A stretch of DNA of 64,000 bases, from contig JAJTBS010000002.1 in NCBI GenBank assembly GCA_021286765.1, positions 682,001 to 746,000 of the forward strand. The letters run 5' to 3'. The notes below the pieces were generated by a model, which saw only the letters and a list, made by a program, of their open reading frames with translations, did no database searches and had not been told where the DNA came from. The position numbers were made by a program, and so were the translations under genes. This DNA comes from Holophagaceae bacterium. Its GTDB lineage: Bacteria > Acidobacteriota > Holophagae > Holophagales > Holophagaceae. This document shows positions 16,072-23,435 of this stretch, piece after piece (the stretch's first letter is position 1; each line of letters opens with the position of its first letter).

Positions 16072-16581
16072 ATGAGGTCCTCGCTCATCCCCTTCGCCAT
16101 CGTAGCCTCCACGGTCGCCCTCGTCGGGTGCTGGCGTGACAAGCCCGAGGTGGACCTCACCAGGATCTCCGTCGGGATGCCGAAAGAGGATGTCATCCGG
16201 GCCCTCGGGAAGCCCACGCGGGTGGCCGTCCAGGGAGGGGTCGAGTATCTGGAATACGAGGCATACGACAACTCCGGCTGGGACAACATCGGGAAGAGGA
16301 ACTACCGCTGGCTGTTCGTCCGGATCGTGAACGGGAAGGCCGACGCCTTCGGTCGCAAGGGCGACTTCAACACCACGAAGAACACAACGGTGGACTTCAA
16401 CGTCAAGCAGCAGATCGACACCAAGGTCACCCCGGGGACACCGGCTGCTCAGGGGGCCGCCCCGTTCGACCTCAAGTCCGAGTTGGAGAAGCTCCAGAAG
16501 ATGAAAGAGGGCGGACTGATCACCGAGGCCGAATACCAGCAGCTACGCCAGCGGGCGCTGGATAAGGCGAAGGCCCAGTAG
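16072..16581 (+). CDS. Lipoprotein with BamE/SmpA-like and SHOCT-like domains
   Basis: 169 residues. A type II signal peptide ends in the lipobox ALVGC (Cys20). ISVGMPKEDVIRALGKPTRV is a clear SmpA/OmlA (BamE)-type motif. The middle has an asparagine/threonine-rich part (FNTTKNTTVDFNVKQQ), and the C-terminus (LEKLQKMKEGGLITEAEYQQ) looks like a SHOCT domain, a short helical oligomerisation module. The combination suggests an envelope lipoprotein. Whether it works with the BAM complex is unknown. GGGAG lies seven bases before the ATG. Confidence 0.75.
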   Translation: MRSSLIPFAIVASTVALVGCWRDKPEVDLTRISVGMPKEDVIRALGKPTRVAVQGGVEYLEYEAYDNSGWDNIGKRNYRWLFVRIVNGKADAFGRKGDFNTTKNTTVDFNVKQQIDTKVTPGTPAAQGAAPFDLKSELEKLQKMKEGGLITEAEYQQLRQRALDKAKAQ

Positions 16582-16598
16582 GGGCTGGGTGAACGGGG

Positions 16599-16823
16599 CT
16601 ACCCCCTCAGGAACCACAGGCCCAGCGGGCGGTCTGAGTCCATCTCAAGTTTAATACCGTGCTTAGCGGCGAATTTTCTAACACCAGCGAGGTCCACGGG
16701 GTCAACTGGGCGGGTTCTGTCTGGGATACCCCCAGGGAAACCCGGAAAGAGTTCGTCATAACTGAGGTAAATCCTCTCGCTAGACTCAAGCTCGTTAAAA
16801 ATCCTAAATTTAACGTCATTCAT
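16599..16823 (-). CDS. Small hypothetical protein in a low-GC patch (74-103 aa)
   Basis: The frame is open from 16910 to 16599. ATG 16823 (MNDVKFRIFNELESS) is the likelier start, with GAGGG about nine bases ahead; the upstream ATGs at 16910 and 16856 have no ribosome binding site. The C-terminal part (VDPVDLAGVRKFAAKHGIKL then LGLWFLRG) reads like a folded domain. No family is recognised. Base composition here (16.63-16.92 kb) is distinctly lower in GC than the rest of the window, suggesting recent acquisition. Confidence 0.45.
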   Translation of the reverse strand: MNDVKFRIFNELESSERIYLSYDELFPGFPGGIPDRTRPVDPVDLAGVRKFAAKHGIKLEMDSDRPLGLWFLRG

Positions 16824-16931
16824 TAATATAGCCCTCAAATATACCCATTTTACCATTCGGTCATTTTGACGCGTAAGTGCCCGTATTGCATGTAAAACAA
16901 AGGTTTGCATAGGCAGAGCCTCGCCGGATGC

Positions 16932-17273
16932 CTATATATCGGCTAGGAGGGGCACAGCTACAGCAACCTGGGATACTGGTTTAGGGGGCCGGATCACTTG
17001 GTCATCCGCGACGACCACTAGGTCCTCGCCCTCGAAGTGCACGATCAGCCCCCGGCCCCCTGCTTGGAACGTGACGGCCCACTCGGGGGTCTCCTGGGCG
17101 GAGAGTAGGCGGAAGTTCACCTGACACCGGAGGTAGTGCTCGGCGGCGGCCAGCCAGGGCCCCGCCGGGGTTCGGAACGGGCCCTCCTCGGTCACCCGCG
17201 ACACCGCCTCGATGATCAGCCGTTGGAGCGGTGAGACGTAGCCGCCGCGTGGGACCTTCCGCTTCGTCGCCAT
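16932..17273 (-). CDS. Hypothetical protein (113 aa), accessory pocket
   Basis: ATG 17273 follows GGAGGGGG. The product has a basic N-terminus (MATKRKVPRGGYVS), an amphipathic helix and then a beta-rich section (LIVHFEGEDLVVVADDQVIR). I do not recognise it. It lies between two other unknown small genes near a truncated tRNA, a context common for remnants of integrated elements. Confidence 0.55.
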   Translation of the reverse strand: MATKRKVPRGGYVSPLQRLIIEAVSRVTEEGPFRTPAGPWLAAAEHYLRCQVNFRLLSAQETPEWAVTFQAGGRGLIVHFEGEDLVVVADDQVIRPPKPVSQVAVAVPLLADI

Positions 17274-17368
17274 ACCCCCTCCAAGCCCTGCGGGCGCCTC
17301 TGGAAGGGGTCGGGGAAGTCTAGCTTGTCAGCCGGGCCCTCGGGGTCACCCTGGAGGCCCTCGGGTGA

Positions 17369-17596
17369 TCAGCGGTCAACGTGAGGGGGCTCGGCGGCCT
17401 GTCCTGGGTCGGCGCACTCCTCCAGCTCCTGCTCGATGAAGTTTTTAATCTCAAGCAGTAACGCAGAACGGTAGTTCCCAAACGGGCGTTCGAACTTCAC
17501 CTGGGACCCCTCAAGGACCCCCGCTAGCTCCCTCAGGATATGGACGCGCTCGATGGGGGCCAGATCCGGGGCCATTACCTCCATGAGCTGGGACAC
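17369..17596 (-). CDS. Hypothetical protein (75 aa), accessory pocket
   Basis: GTG 17596 is preceded by AGGAGG at five bases, a strong initiation site. The product is a mostly helical, acidic protein (PIERVHILRELAGVLEG, LLLEIKNFIEQELEECADPG). No family is recognised. It is the first gene of the small leftward group that starts after the terminator and truncated tRNA at 17.8 kb. Confidence 0.55.
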   Translation of the reverse strand: MSQLMEVMAPDLAPIERVHILRELAGVLEGSQVKFERPFGNYRSALLLEIKNFIEQELEECADPGQAAEPPHVDR

Positions 17597-17777
17597 GTTG
17601 CCTCCTGCATAAGTCCTCGTCGGTAGACGGGGGCCTTCGCGTGAGCTACCTCCCCCGGGGTTGACGATCCGGGCGCCGCCTCTCCCGGCCTTGTGAGCCG
17701 TTTGTAACGTCTCAGGTGTGAAAACTGGTTAAAGTTTGTGCAAGTTTCGCCATGTTTTCCCCTCGGCTTCAGATAGC
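17597..17777. other. Gene-free, locally AT-richer stretch next to truncated tRNA
   Basis: About 180 bp with no credible gene. It contains AAACTGGTTAAAGTTT-type short inverted repeats near 17720-17736. It presumably carries the promoter of the leftward small genes, but no convincing -35/-10 pair is evident. Confidence 0.4.
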
Positions 17778-17811
17778 AAAACCCCCCGAAACCTAGTGGT
17801 GACGGGGGTTT
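17778..17811 (-). terminator. Intrinsic terminator after the tRNA-Thr fragment
   Basis: On the minus strand AAACCCCCG pairs with CGGGGGGTTT and is followed by a short T-run, four bases past the CCA end of the tRNA fragment. It would end topA transcription and is the kind of terminator that normally follows a tRNA gene. Confidence 0.75.
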
Positions 17812-17815
17812 ACGT

Positions 17816-17865
17816 TGGAACCAAGTACAGGATTCGAACCTGCGACCTGCTGATTACGATTCAGC
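17816..17865 (-). tRNA. 3' half of a tRNA-Thr (anticodon CGU), 5' half missing
   Basis: The minus strand shows an intact anticodon arm (GCTGA-ATCGTAA-TCAGC, anticodon CGT), a five-base variable loop AGGTC, a T-arm (GCAGG-TTCGAAT-CCTGT), the 3' acceptor strand ACTTGGT, a discriminator base and encoded CCA. The matching 5' acceptor strand (ACCAAGT) and a D-arm are absent. The sequence immediately 5' is the end of topA, whose stop codon lies four bases away. It cannot make a normal tRNA. It is best read as a recombination scar or attachment-site copy. Confidence 0.75.
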
Positions 17866-17868
17866 AAG

Positions 17869-20349
17869 TCACCCCATCGGCTCCTCATGCCCGCACTTCG
17901 GACAGAGCAGCACCTGAATCGGATCCTTCCCCCGGGGCTTCTTGGTCTTCTCGCCCATGGTGGGGTTCTTGCACGCGGGGCAGGTGACGGGGACGGGCTT
18001 GTCCCAGGCGGTGAAGTCGCACTTGGGGTAGTTGGTGCAGCCGTAGAACACCTTGCCGAAGCGGGTCTTGCGGGGGCTGAGGCCGCCGCCGCACTTGGGG
18101 CAGGGCACGGCGAGTATTTCCTTCTTCACGGTCTTGCAGGTGGGGTAGTCCACGCAGCAGACGAACTCGCCGTAGCGGCCGTGGCGCTTCACGAAGCCCT
18201 TGCCGCAGTTGGGGCACGTCTCGCCGGTCGGCTCGTCGGGGGGCACGGGGATGCCCTTGGGATCGGCCTTCACGATGCCCTTGCACTTGGGGTAGGTGGG
18301 GCAGGCCCAGAAGGGGCCCCACTGGCCCTTGCGCAGGGACATGGGCGTGGTGCCGCAGAGGGGGCATTCCGGCGCGTCCTCGGGCTCCTCCATCTTTTCC
18401 AGGTCCGCCGTGTAGTCGCACTTGTCCTTCTCGGCCTCGGCGCTGTAGTTGGTGCAGCCCACGAAGAGGCCGTTGCGGCCGATGCGCTTGAGCAGGGTGC
18501 CGGGGTGCTTCTTGCGGTCGCCGCACTTGGGGCACTTCTCCCCCGTGGGCACGCCGGCCTTGAGGTTCTGCATGTCCTTGCCGGCGGCCGCGAGCGCCTG
18601 CTCGAAGGGCCCGTAGAAGTCCGTCATGGCCTTCTTGAAGGTGAGCTTGCCCTCCTCGATGCGGTCGAGGTTGCCCTCCATGCCCGAGGTGTACTTGGGA
18701 TCCAGCAGGTCGTGGAAGCCCTGCAGCAGCAGCTCGGTGACGGTCATGCCCAGGTCGGTGGGCTTGAAGCGGCCCTCGTGCTTCTTGACGTAGTCGCGGT
18801 CCTGGATGGTGGCGATGATGCTGGCGTAGGTGGAGGGGCGGCCGATGCCATCCTCTTCCAGCTCCTTCACCAGGGTGGCCTCGTTGAAGCGGGCGGGGGG
18901 CTTGGTGAACTGCTGGTCCGTGTCCAGCTGCTGCAGCTTCAGCGGCTCGCCCAGCTTGAGGGCCGGCAGCTGCGCGTCGTCCTCGTCCTCTTCGTCGGGG
19001 CCCTTGGTGGCATCGCTGATGGCCTCGGCTTCGACTTCGGTCTTGTCGGCGCGGTACACCGCCAGCCAGCCCGCGAAGCGCTCGATCTCGCCCTTGGCCT
19101 CGAAGGTGGCCGTGTCCTTGCCCACTTCGGTTTCGGTCTGCACCACGGTCTCGTCGAAGCGCGCGGCCTCCATCTGCGAGGCCATGGTGCGCCGCCAGAT
19201 GAGGGCGTAGAGGCGGAACTGATCGGGTTCGAGGTGCCCGCGCAGGGATTCCGGCGTGCGGGTGATGTCCGTGGGGCGGATGGCCTCGTGGGCATCCTGC
19301 GCCCCGCTCTTGCCCGCATACACGCGGGCCTTGGCGGGCAGGAAGTCCTTGCCGTACTTCCCGGCGATGAATTCGCGGGTGGCCTCCACGGCCTCGGGGG
19401 CCATGCGGGGCGAATCGGTGCGCATGTAGGTGATGAGGCCCACGGGGCCCTCGCCGAAGTCCACGCCCTCATACAGCCGCTGGGCGTTGGACATGGTGCG
19501 GCTCACGCTCATCTTCAGCTTCTGGGCCGCTTCCTGCTGCAGCTTGGCGGTGGTGAAGGGGGCGGCGGGGTTGCGCTTCTTCTCCTTGGTTTCCAGGCCA
19601 GTGACGGTGTACTCGGCCTTCTCCAGCTTCGCCTTCAAGTCCTTGGCCTGGTCGACATCCCCCACGCGGCGCTTGGTCTCCTTGTTGCCGAGCTGCAAGG
19701 GCTGGCCGCCCAGCTTCACCAGCTTCATCCAGAATGCGGGGGGCAGCTTGGCGGCGAACTTGGCCTTCAGCACCCAGTACTCCACGGGGTTGAAGGCCTG
19801 GATCTCCTTCTCGCGGTCCACGATGATGCGCACGGCCACGCTCTGCACGCGCCCGGCGCTGAGGCCGCGGCGCACCTTGTCCCAGAGCACCTGGCTCACC
19901 TTGTAGCCCACCAGGCGGTCGAGCACGCGGCGGGCCCGCTGGGCGTCCACCAGCTTCTTATTAATGACGGTGGGCGCGGCCATGGCCTTCTGGATGCCCG
20001 CGGGGGTGATCTCGTTGAAGAGGACGCGGCTCACGGGCAGGGATTTCGGCGGCTTGATGGCCTCCAGCAGGTGCCAGCTGATGGCCTCCCCCTCGCGGTC
20101 GGGGTCGGTGGCGAGCACCAGCTCGGCGGCGGTCTTGGCGGCGGCCTTCAGCTCCTTGACCACCTTCTCCTTGGCCGGGCTGATCTCGTATTCCTCCTGG
20201 AAGCCGTTCGCGATGTCGACGCCCAGCTTCTTCGGCAGGTCCCGGATGTGGCCCACGGACGCCATGACCTTGTACCCCTTGCCGAGGTACTTGGTGATGG
20301 TCTTCGCCTTGGAGGGGCTTTCGACGATCACGAGTTTGGTCACGGACAT
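17869..20349 (-). CDS. topA: DNA topoisomerase I (type IA)
   Basis: An 826-residue enzyme that relaxes negative supercoils. The TOPRIM domain begins KLVIVESPSKAKTITKYLG and contains ATDPDREGEAISWHL. The active-site tyrosine is in GLITYMRTDSPRM. After the catalytic core there are five C-terminal zinc-ribbon repeats (CPKCG, CPLCG, CPNCG, CPKCG and CPAC followed by CPKCG), more than the three of E. coli TopA. The start may be ATG 20349, but AAGGGAG abuts it; GTG 20343 (third codon) has better spacing. It is preceded by dprA on the same strand with a 42-bp gap, and its stop is next to a truncated tRNA. Confidence 0.96.
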   Translation of the reverse strand: MSVTKLVIVESPSKAKTITKYLGKGYKVMASVGHIRDLPKKLGVDIANGFQEEYEISPAKEKVVKELKAAAKTAAELVLATDPDREGEAISWHLLEAIKPPKSLPVSRVLFNEITPAGIQKAMAAPTVINKKLVDAQRARRVLDRLVGYKVSQVLWDKVRRGLSAGRVQSVAVRIIVDREKEIQAFNPVEYWVLKAKFAAKLPPAFWMKLVKLGGQPLQLGNKETKRRVGDVDQAKDLKAKLEKAEYTVTGLETKEKKRNPAAPFTTAKLQQEAAQKLKMSVSRTMSNAQRLYEGVDFGEGPVGLITYMRTDSPRMAPEAVEATREFIAGKYGKDFLPAKARVYAGKSGAQDAHEAIRPTDITRTPESLRGHLEPDQFRLYALIWRRTMASQMEAARFDETVVQTETEVGKDTATFEAKGEIERFAGWLAVYRADKTEVEAEAISDATKGPDEEDEDDAQLPALKLGEPLKLQQLDTDQQFTKPPARFNEATLVKELEEDGIGRPSTYASIIATIQDRDYVKKHEGRFKPTDLGMTVTELLLQGFHDLLDPKYTSGMEGNLDRIEEGKLTFKKAMTDFYGPFEQALAAAGKDMQNLKAGVPTGEKCPKCGDRKKHPGTLLKRIGRNGLFVGCTNYSAEAEKDKCDYTADLEKMEEPEDAPECPLCGTTPMSLRKGQWGPFWACPTYPKCKGIVKADPKGIPVPPDEPTGETCPNCGKGFVKRHGRYGEFVCCVDYPTCKTVKKEILAVPCPKCGGGLSPRKTRFGKVFYGCTNYPKCDFTAWDKPVPVTCPACKNPTMGEKTKKPRGKDPIQVLLCPKCGHEEPMG

Positions 20350-20391
20350 CTCCCTTGGGGGCTAAGGATGGAACCTAGGCCGGGCCCTTTG

Positions 20392-21225
20392 TCAAGTGAC
20401 CCGCAGGGCGGACAGGTCTTCCAGGAGGTTGTCAGGGGATAGGCAAATCCGTGCGGCGCCTTCCCTTAACAGTGAATTGGGGCCCTCGGCGGAAGGATCT
20501 TCCGGGGCGCCGGGGCAGACCCAGAGCTCCTTGCCCAGGTCCAGGGCGAGGCGGGCGGTGACCAGGGAGCCGGACTTGAGGCGGGCCTCCACCACCACCA
20601 CGCCCTCGGTCCAGGCCGCCAGCAGCCAGTTGCGCCGGGGGAAGTGCCACTTGCGGGGCGGGGCCTCGGGGGGAAATGGCGTGAGGACGCCGCCCCCGGC
20701 CGCCACCATGCGGTCCATGAGGGGCCGGTGCTCCGGCGGGTAGGGCTGGTCGAGGCCCGAGCCCATGACGCCCCAGGTGGCGCCGGCTTCCAGGGCGCCG
20801 GCGTGGGCCGCGCCGTCGATGCCCCGGGCCAGGCCCGAGAGCACCGCCACGCCCGCTTGGGTGAGGGCCTTGGCCCAGGCCCGGGTGCGGGCCTTGCCGC
20901 GGGTGCTGGCCTCGCGGCTGCCCACGAGGGCGAGGCGGGGCCCCGGCGGCGGCAGCGTCCCCCGCACCCACAGGGCCACGGGGTAGGGCAGGGGGGCCAG
21001 CAGGGCGTCCACGCCGTCATCGCCCGGCAGCAGCAGGCGGGCGCCGCGCTCGGCGGCCTCCTGGTGGCGGCGGGGCAGGTCGGCCGCCAGGCGGGCCAGG
21101 GCCTCGGCCTGCTCCGGGGCCAGGGCGGGGGCCGCGCCGACCTGGAGGGCCGCCCAGGCCTCGGCCTTCTGGCGCTCGGGCCAGTCCAGCACGGTGAAGG
21201 CGAGGGCCCAGAGGCGGAGGTCCAC
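20392..21225 (-). CDS. dprA: DNA-processing protein DprA
   Basis: A 277-residue Rossmann-type DprA/Smf core. LALVGSREASTRGKARTRAW, LSGLARGIDGAAHAGALEAG, TWGVMGSGLDQPYPPEHRPL and PRRNWLLAAWTEGVVVVEA are the conserved blocks that bind single-stranded DNA and RecA loader surfaces. The usual C-terminal winged helix is missing, so it ends shortly after the core. The start is GTG 21225 with AGGA ahead. The dprA-topA order is common in bacteria. The role is protecting incoming DNA in transformation. Confidence 0.92.
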   Translation of the reverse strand: MDLRLWALAFTVLDWPERQKAEAWAALQVGAAPALAPEQAEALARLAADLPRRHQEAAERGARLLLPGDDGVDALLAPLPYPVALWVRGTLPPPGPRLALVGSREASTRGKARTRAWAKALTQAGVAVLSGLARGIDGAAHAGALEAGATWGVMGSGLDQPYPPEHRPLMDRMVAAGGGVLTPFPPEAPPRKWHFPRRNWLLAAWTEGVVVVEARLKSGSLVTARLALDLGKELWVCPGAPEDPSAEGPNSLLREGAARICLSPDNLLEDLSALRVT

Positions 21226-21300
21226 GGCGGTTCCTGGGGGAGGGAGGGGGAATGGAGCTATCCTGGATGGGACAAATGGCGCAGCGCAAGGGCTTTCCCC

Positions 21301-21328
21301 TTGCGTTTGGCCCTCCGGCCGCTACACT
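21301..21328 (+). promoter_or_regulatory. Sigma-70-like promoter of rpmB
   Basis: TTGCGT (21301-21306) and TACACT (21323-21328) are spaced 16 bp, about 42 bp ahead of the rpmB start. A CGCAAGGG/CCCTTGCG stem (21285-21305) overlaps the -35 box. Confidence 0.6.
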
Positions 21329-21369
21329 GATTCTCTTGGCTGTTTTCACCTTTGGTTCGCGAGGTTCCC

Positions 21370-21561
21370 ATGTCCCGTCAGTGCGAAATTTGCGGCAAGA
21401 AGCCCCAGTTCGGCAACAACGTGTCCCACTCCAACAACATCACCAAGCGCCGCTGGAACCCGAACATCCAGCGGGTGCGCGCCCTGGTGGGCGGCGCCCC
21501 CAAGCGGATGCGCGTCTGCACCTCCTGCATCCAGGCCGGCAAGATCCTCAAGGCCTGCTAG
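21370..21561 (+). CDS. rpmB: 50S ribosomal protein L28
   Basis: A 63-residue L28. [20 protein letters not shown] followed by [13 protein letters not shown] is diagnostic. Four cysteines (CEIC near the N-terminus and [14 protein letters not shown] at the end) give the zinc-binding C+ form, as opposed to the cysteine-free paralogue found in some bacteria under zinc limitation. It is monocistronic, between its own promoter and a strong terminator. Confidence 0.96.
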   Translation: MSRQCEICGKKPQFGNNVSHSNNITKRRWNPNIQRVRALVGGAPKRMRVCTSCIQAGKILKAC

Positions 21562-21578
21562 GTTTCTGCGTGTTCCGG

Positions 21579-21603
21579 AAGGCGGCCCCTGGGGCCGCCT
21601 TTT
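21579..21603 (+). terminator. Intrinsic terminator of rpmB
   Basis: AAGGCGGCC pairs with GGCCGCCTT around CCTGG and runs into TTTT, 17 bp after the rpmB stop. Confidence 0.88.
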
Positions 21604-21722
21604 CGCGTGTCCCGGTCCGGCGTCACAATTCAGCGCCGAACCCGCGCTGGGAGTAAGGTCCGGGCCTTGCGCCGCCGAAAGCGGGGCAAGCCTGGCCGCC
21701 GCCTGGCCCGCCGAGGTGGCCC

Positions 21723-22871
21723 ATGGAAGCGCCCGCTCTGAGCCAGTACACGCACAGCCGCCTGGACCGCGGGGCCCATGTGCTCGTGGTGGAGGACGAT
21801 CCCGTCTCCCTCAAGTTCCTCTGCGGCGTGCTGGCCTGCAACGACTACCGGCTGACCACGGTGGGTACGGCCCGGGAGGCCATGGCGGCCCTGGACCGGG
21901 AGCTGCCGGACCTGGTGATCCTGGACCTGTACCTGCCTGACAGCTACGGCCTGGCCGTGTGCAAGCACCTCCGGCAGCTGCTGGGGGGCGAGGACATCCC
22001 TGTGCTGGTGGTGACCATCGAGGATGGGCAGGAGGGCCACGCCCAGGCCGTGCGGGCCGGGGTGGACGACTTCCTGCGCAAGCCCATCCTGCCCGTGGAA
22101 CTCAGCACCCGGGCCCGCAGCCTCCTGCGCCTGCGCTACCTGCGGCGGGAGCTGCGCACGGACCGCGAGTCCATCCTGGACCTGCACGCCCAGAAGGAGA
22201 GCCTGCTGCAGTACGTGGCCCACGACATGAAGAACCTGCTGGGGGCCACCCAGGCGACGCTGGAGCTGATGAAGGAGGGCTGCGGCCCCGCCCAGTGCAC
22301 CCGCTACCAGGACCGCCTGGGCGACTCGCTGCGGGCCATGCTGGCCATGGTCAAGGACCTGCTGGACATCTCCATCGGCGACCAGGTGGACCTGGTGGCG
22401 GACCTGAACGCCCTCGAGATCGGGCCCTGGCTGGAGAAGGTGATCCAGGAGTTCGAATCCCTGGCGGCCCGGCGGCGCTGCTCGTTCCGGTTGGCCTTCC
22501 CGCCCGGGCTGGTGCTGGAGGCCGATCCTCACCTCCTCCGCCGGGTCGTGTCGAACCTGCTGGAGAACGCCATCCGCTATGCCCCCGAAGGCACCGCCAT
22601 CGAGGTGGAGGTCCAGGCGGGAGCGGGGGCGCAGGGCCCCCGGATCCAGGTCTGCGACCAGGGCATCGGCGTGCCGCCCGAGCTGCGCAGCGCGATCTTC
22701 GACCGCTTCGTGCGCCTGAAGAGCCCCCAGGAGACCCGCTCCGGGCGTGGCCTGGGCCTGGCCTTCTGCCGGCAGGTGATGGCCATGCACCAGGGGCGCA
22801 TCTGGGTGGAGGACAACGTGCCGAAGGGCAGCCGCTTCGTGCTGGAGCTGCCCGGGGAGACCGGCCGCTGA
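21723..22871 (+). CDS. Response regulator-histidine kinase fusion (REC-HisKA-HATPase)
   Basis: A 382-residue cytoplasmic protein with a receiver first (phosphoacceptor D68 in LVILDLYLPD, K120 in DDFLRKP) and then a kinase (H167 in VAHDMKN, N-box SNLLENAIRYAPEG, CDQGIGVP, GRGLGLAFC). This order means that an upstream kinase phosphorylates the receiver to control the C-terminal kinase. No output domain is present. The next gene is bacteriohemerythrin and the one after that a chemoreceptor, so an oxygen or redox relay is a reasonable, unproven, reading. Confidence 0.88.
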   Translation: MEAPALSQYTHSRLDRGAHVLVVEDDPVSLKFLCGVLACNDYRLTTVGTAREAMAALDRELPDLVILDLYLPDSYGLAVCKHLRQLLGGEDIPVLVVTIEDGQEGHAQAVRAGVDDFLRKPILPVELSTRARSLLRLRYLRRELRTDRESILDLHAQKESLLQYVAHDMKNLLGATQATLELMKEGCGPAQCTRYQDRLGDSLRAMLAMVKDLLDISIGDQVDLVADLNALEIGPWLEKVIQEFESLAARRRCSFRLAFPPGLVLEADPHLLRRVVSNLLENAIRYAPEGTAIEVEVQAGAGAQGPRIQVCDQGIGVPPELRSAIFDRFVRLKSPQETRSGRGLGLAFCRQVMAMHQGRIWVEDNVPKGSRFVLELPGETGR

Positions 22872-22912
22872 AACCCGGCCCCCGGTTCAGGCCTGCCTGT
22901 CAAAAAAGTCAG

Positions 22913-22941
22913 TTCACGGTCTGGTGGTCTGACCGTATTCT
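22913..22941 (+). promoter_or_regulatory. Promoter with internal inverted repeat ahead of bacteriohemerythrin
   Basis: TTCACG (22913-22918) and TATTCT (22936-22941) are spaced 17 bp. ACGGTC and GACCGT (22916-22921 and 22931-22936) form an inverted repeat between the two boxes, an ideal operator position for a repressor. Confidence 0.5.
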
Positions 22942-22993
22942 TGAGGTGGAATCACCCTCGGCGTGGAGGGTTCGCTGAGGAAGGGCAGGGCCC

Positions 22994-23419
22994 ATGGGAA
23001 TGGAGAGGACGGTCGACATGCAGTGGGGTCCCGCCCTGGAGCTGGGCCACGCCGGGATCGACGCGGACCACCGCTCCCTGCTGGAGACCCTGAACCGCCT
23101 GCGCCAGGCCGTGCGGCAGGACCAGGGCCGGGAGGAGATCCAGGCGGTGCTCCTGTTCCTGCGGGACTACACCGTCTCCCACTTCGCCACCGAAGAGGGG
23201 CTGATGCTCCAGCACGGCTATCCGGGTACCTCCGCCCACCTCACGGCCCACGCGGACCTGGTCATGCAGCTCAGCGACCTGGTGGCGGACTACCGGGCGG
23301 GCAAGGCCCAGCTCACGGAGGCCCTGCTGACCTTCCTCGAAGCCTGGCTGGTGGAGCACATCCAGGGCCTGGACCGGGAATTCGGCTGGTACCTGCGCGG
23401 CCGGGGCCTGGCCTCCTGA
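22994..23419 (+). CDS. Bacteriohemerythrin
   Basis: A 141-residue four-helix protein with the diiron ligands of hemerythrin: H26 (GIDADHRSLL), H63 and E67 (SHFATEE), H82 and H86 (HLTAHADLV), H122 and D127 (LVEHIQGLDREF). It reversibly binds oxygen, which may serve as an oxygen scavenger, carrier or sensor in an anaerobe. It sits 122 bp after the REC-kinase and is convergent with a chemoreceptor gene. Confidence 0.92.
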   Translation: MGMERTVDMQWGPALELGHAGIDADHRSLLETLNRLRQAVRQDQGREEIQAVLLFLRDYTVSHFATEEGLMLQHGYPGTSAHLTAHADLVMQLSDLVADYRAGKAQLTEALLTFLEAWLVEHIQGLDREFGWYLRGRGLAS

Positions 23420-23435
23420 GCGGCCGCGCCTAGAG

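Noticed and set aside
17800-17900. A complete tRNA at the topA end
   Set aside because: No 5' acceptor strand complementary to ACTTGGT and no D-arm exist upstream; that sequence is the topA coding end.
17736-17987. Short plus-strand frame with GTKYRIRTCDLLIT
   Set aside because: The peptide is a translation of the tRNA-Thr fragment in the wrong strand, a common false gene.
17887-20442. A plus-strand open frame of about 850 codons opposite topA
   Set aside because: topA is unmistakable on the minus strand. The antisense chain is a Leu/Gly/Ala/His-rich artefact of codon bias.
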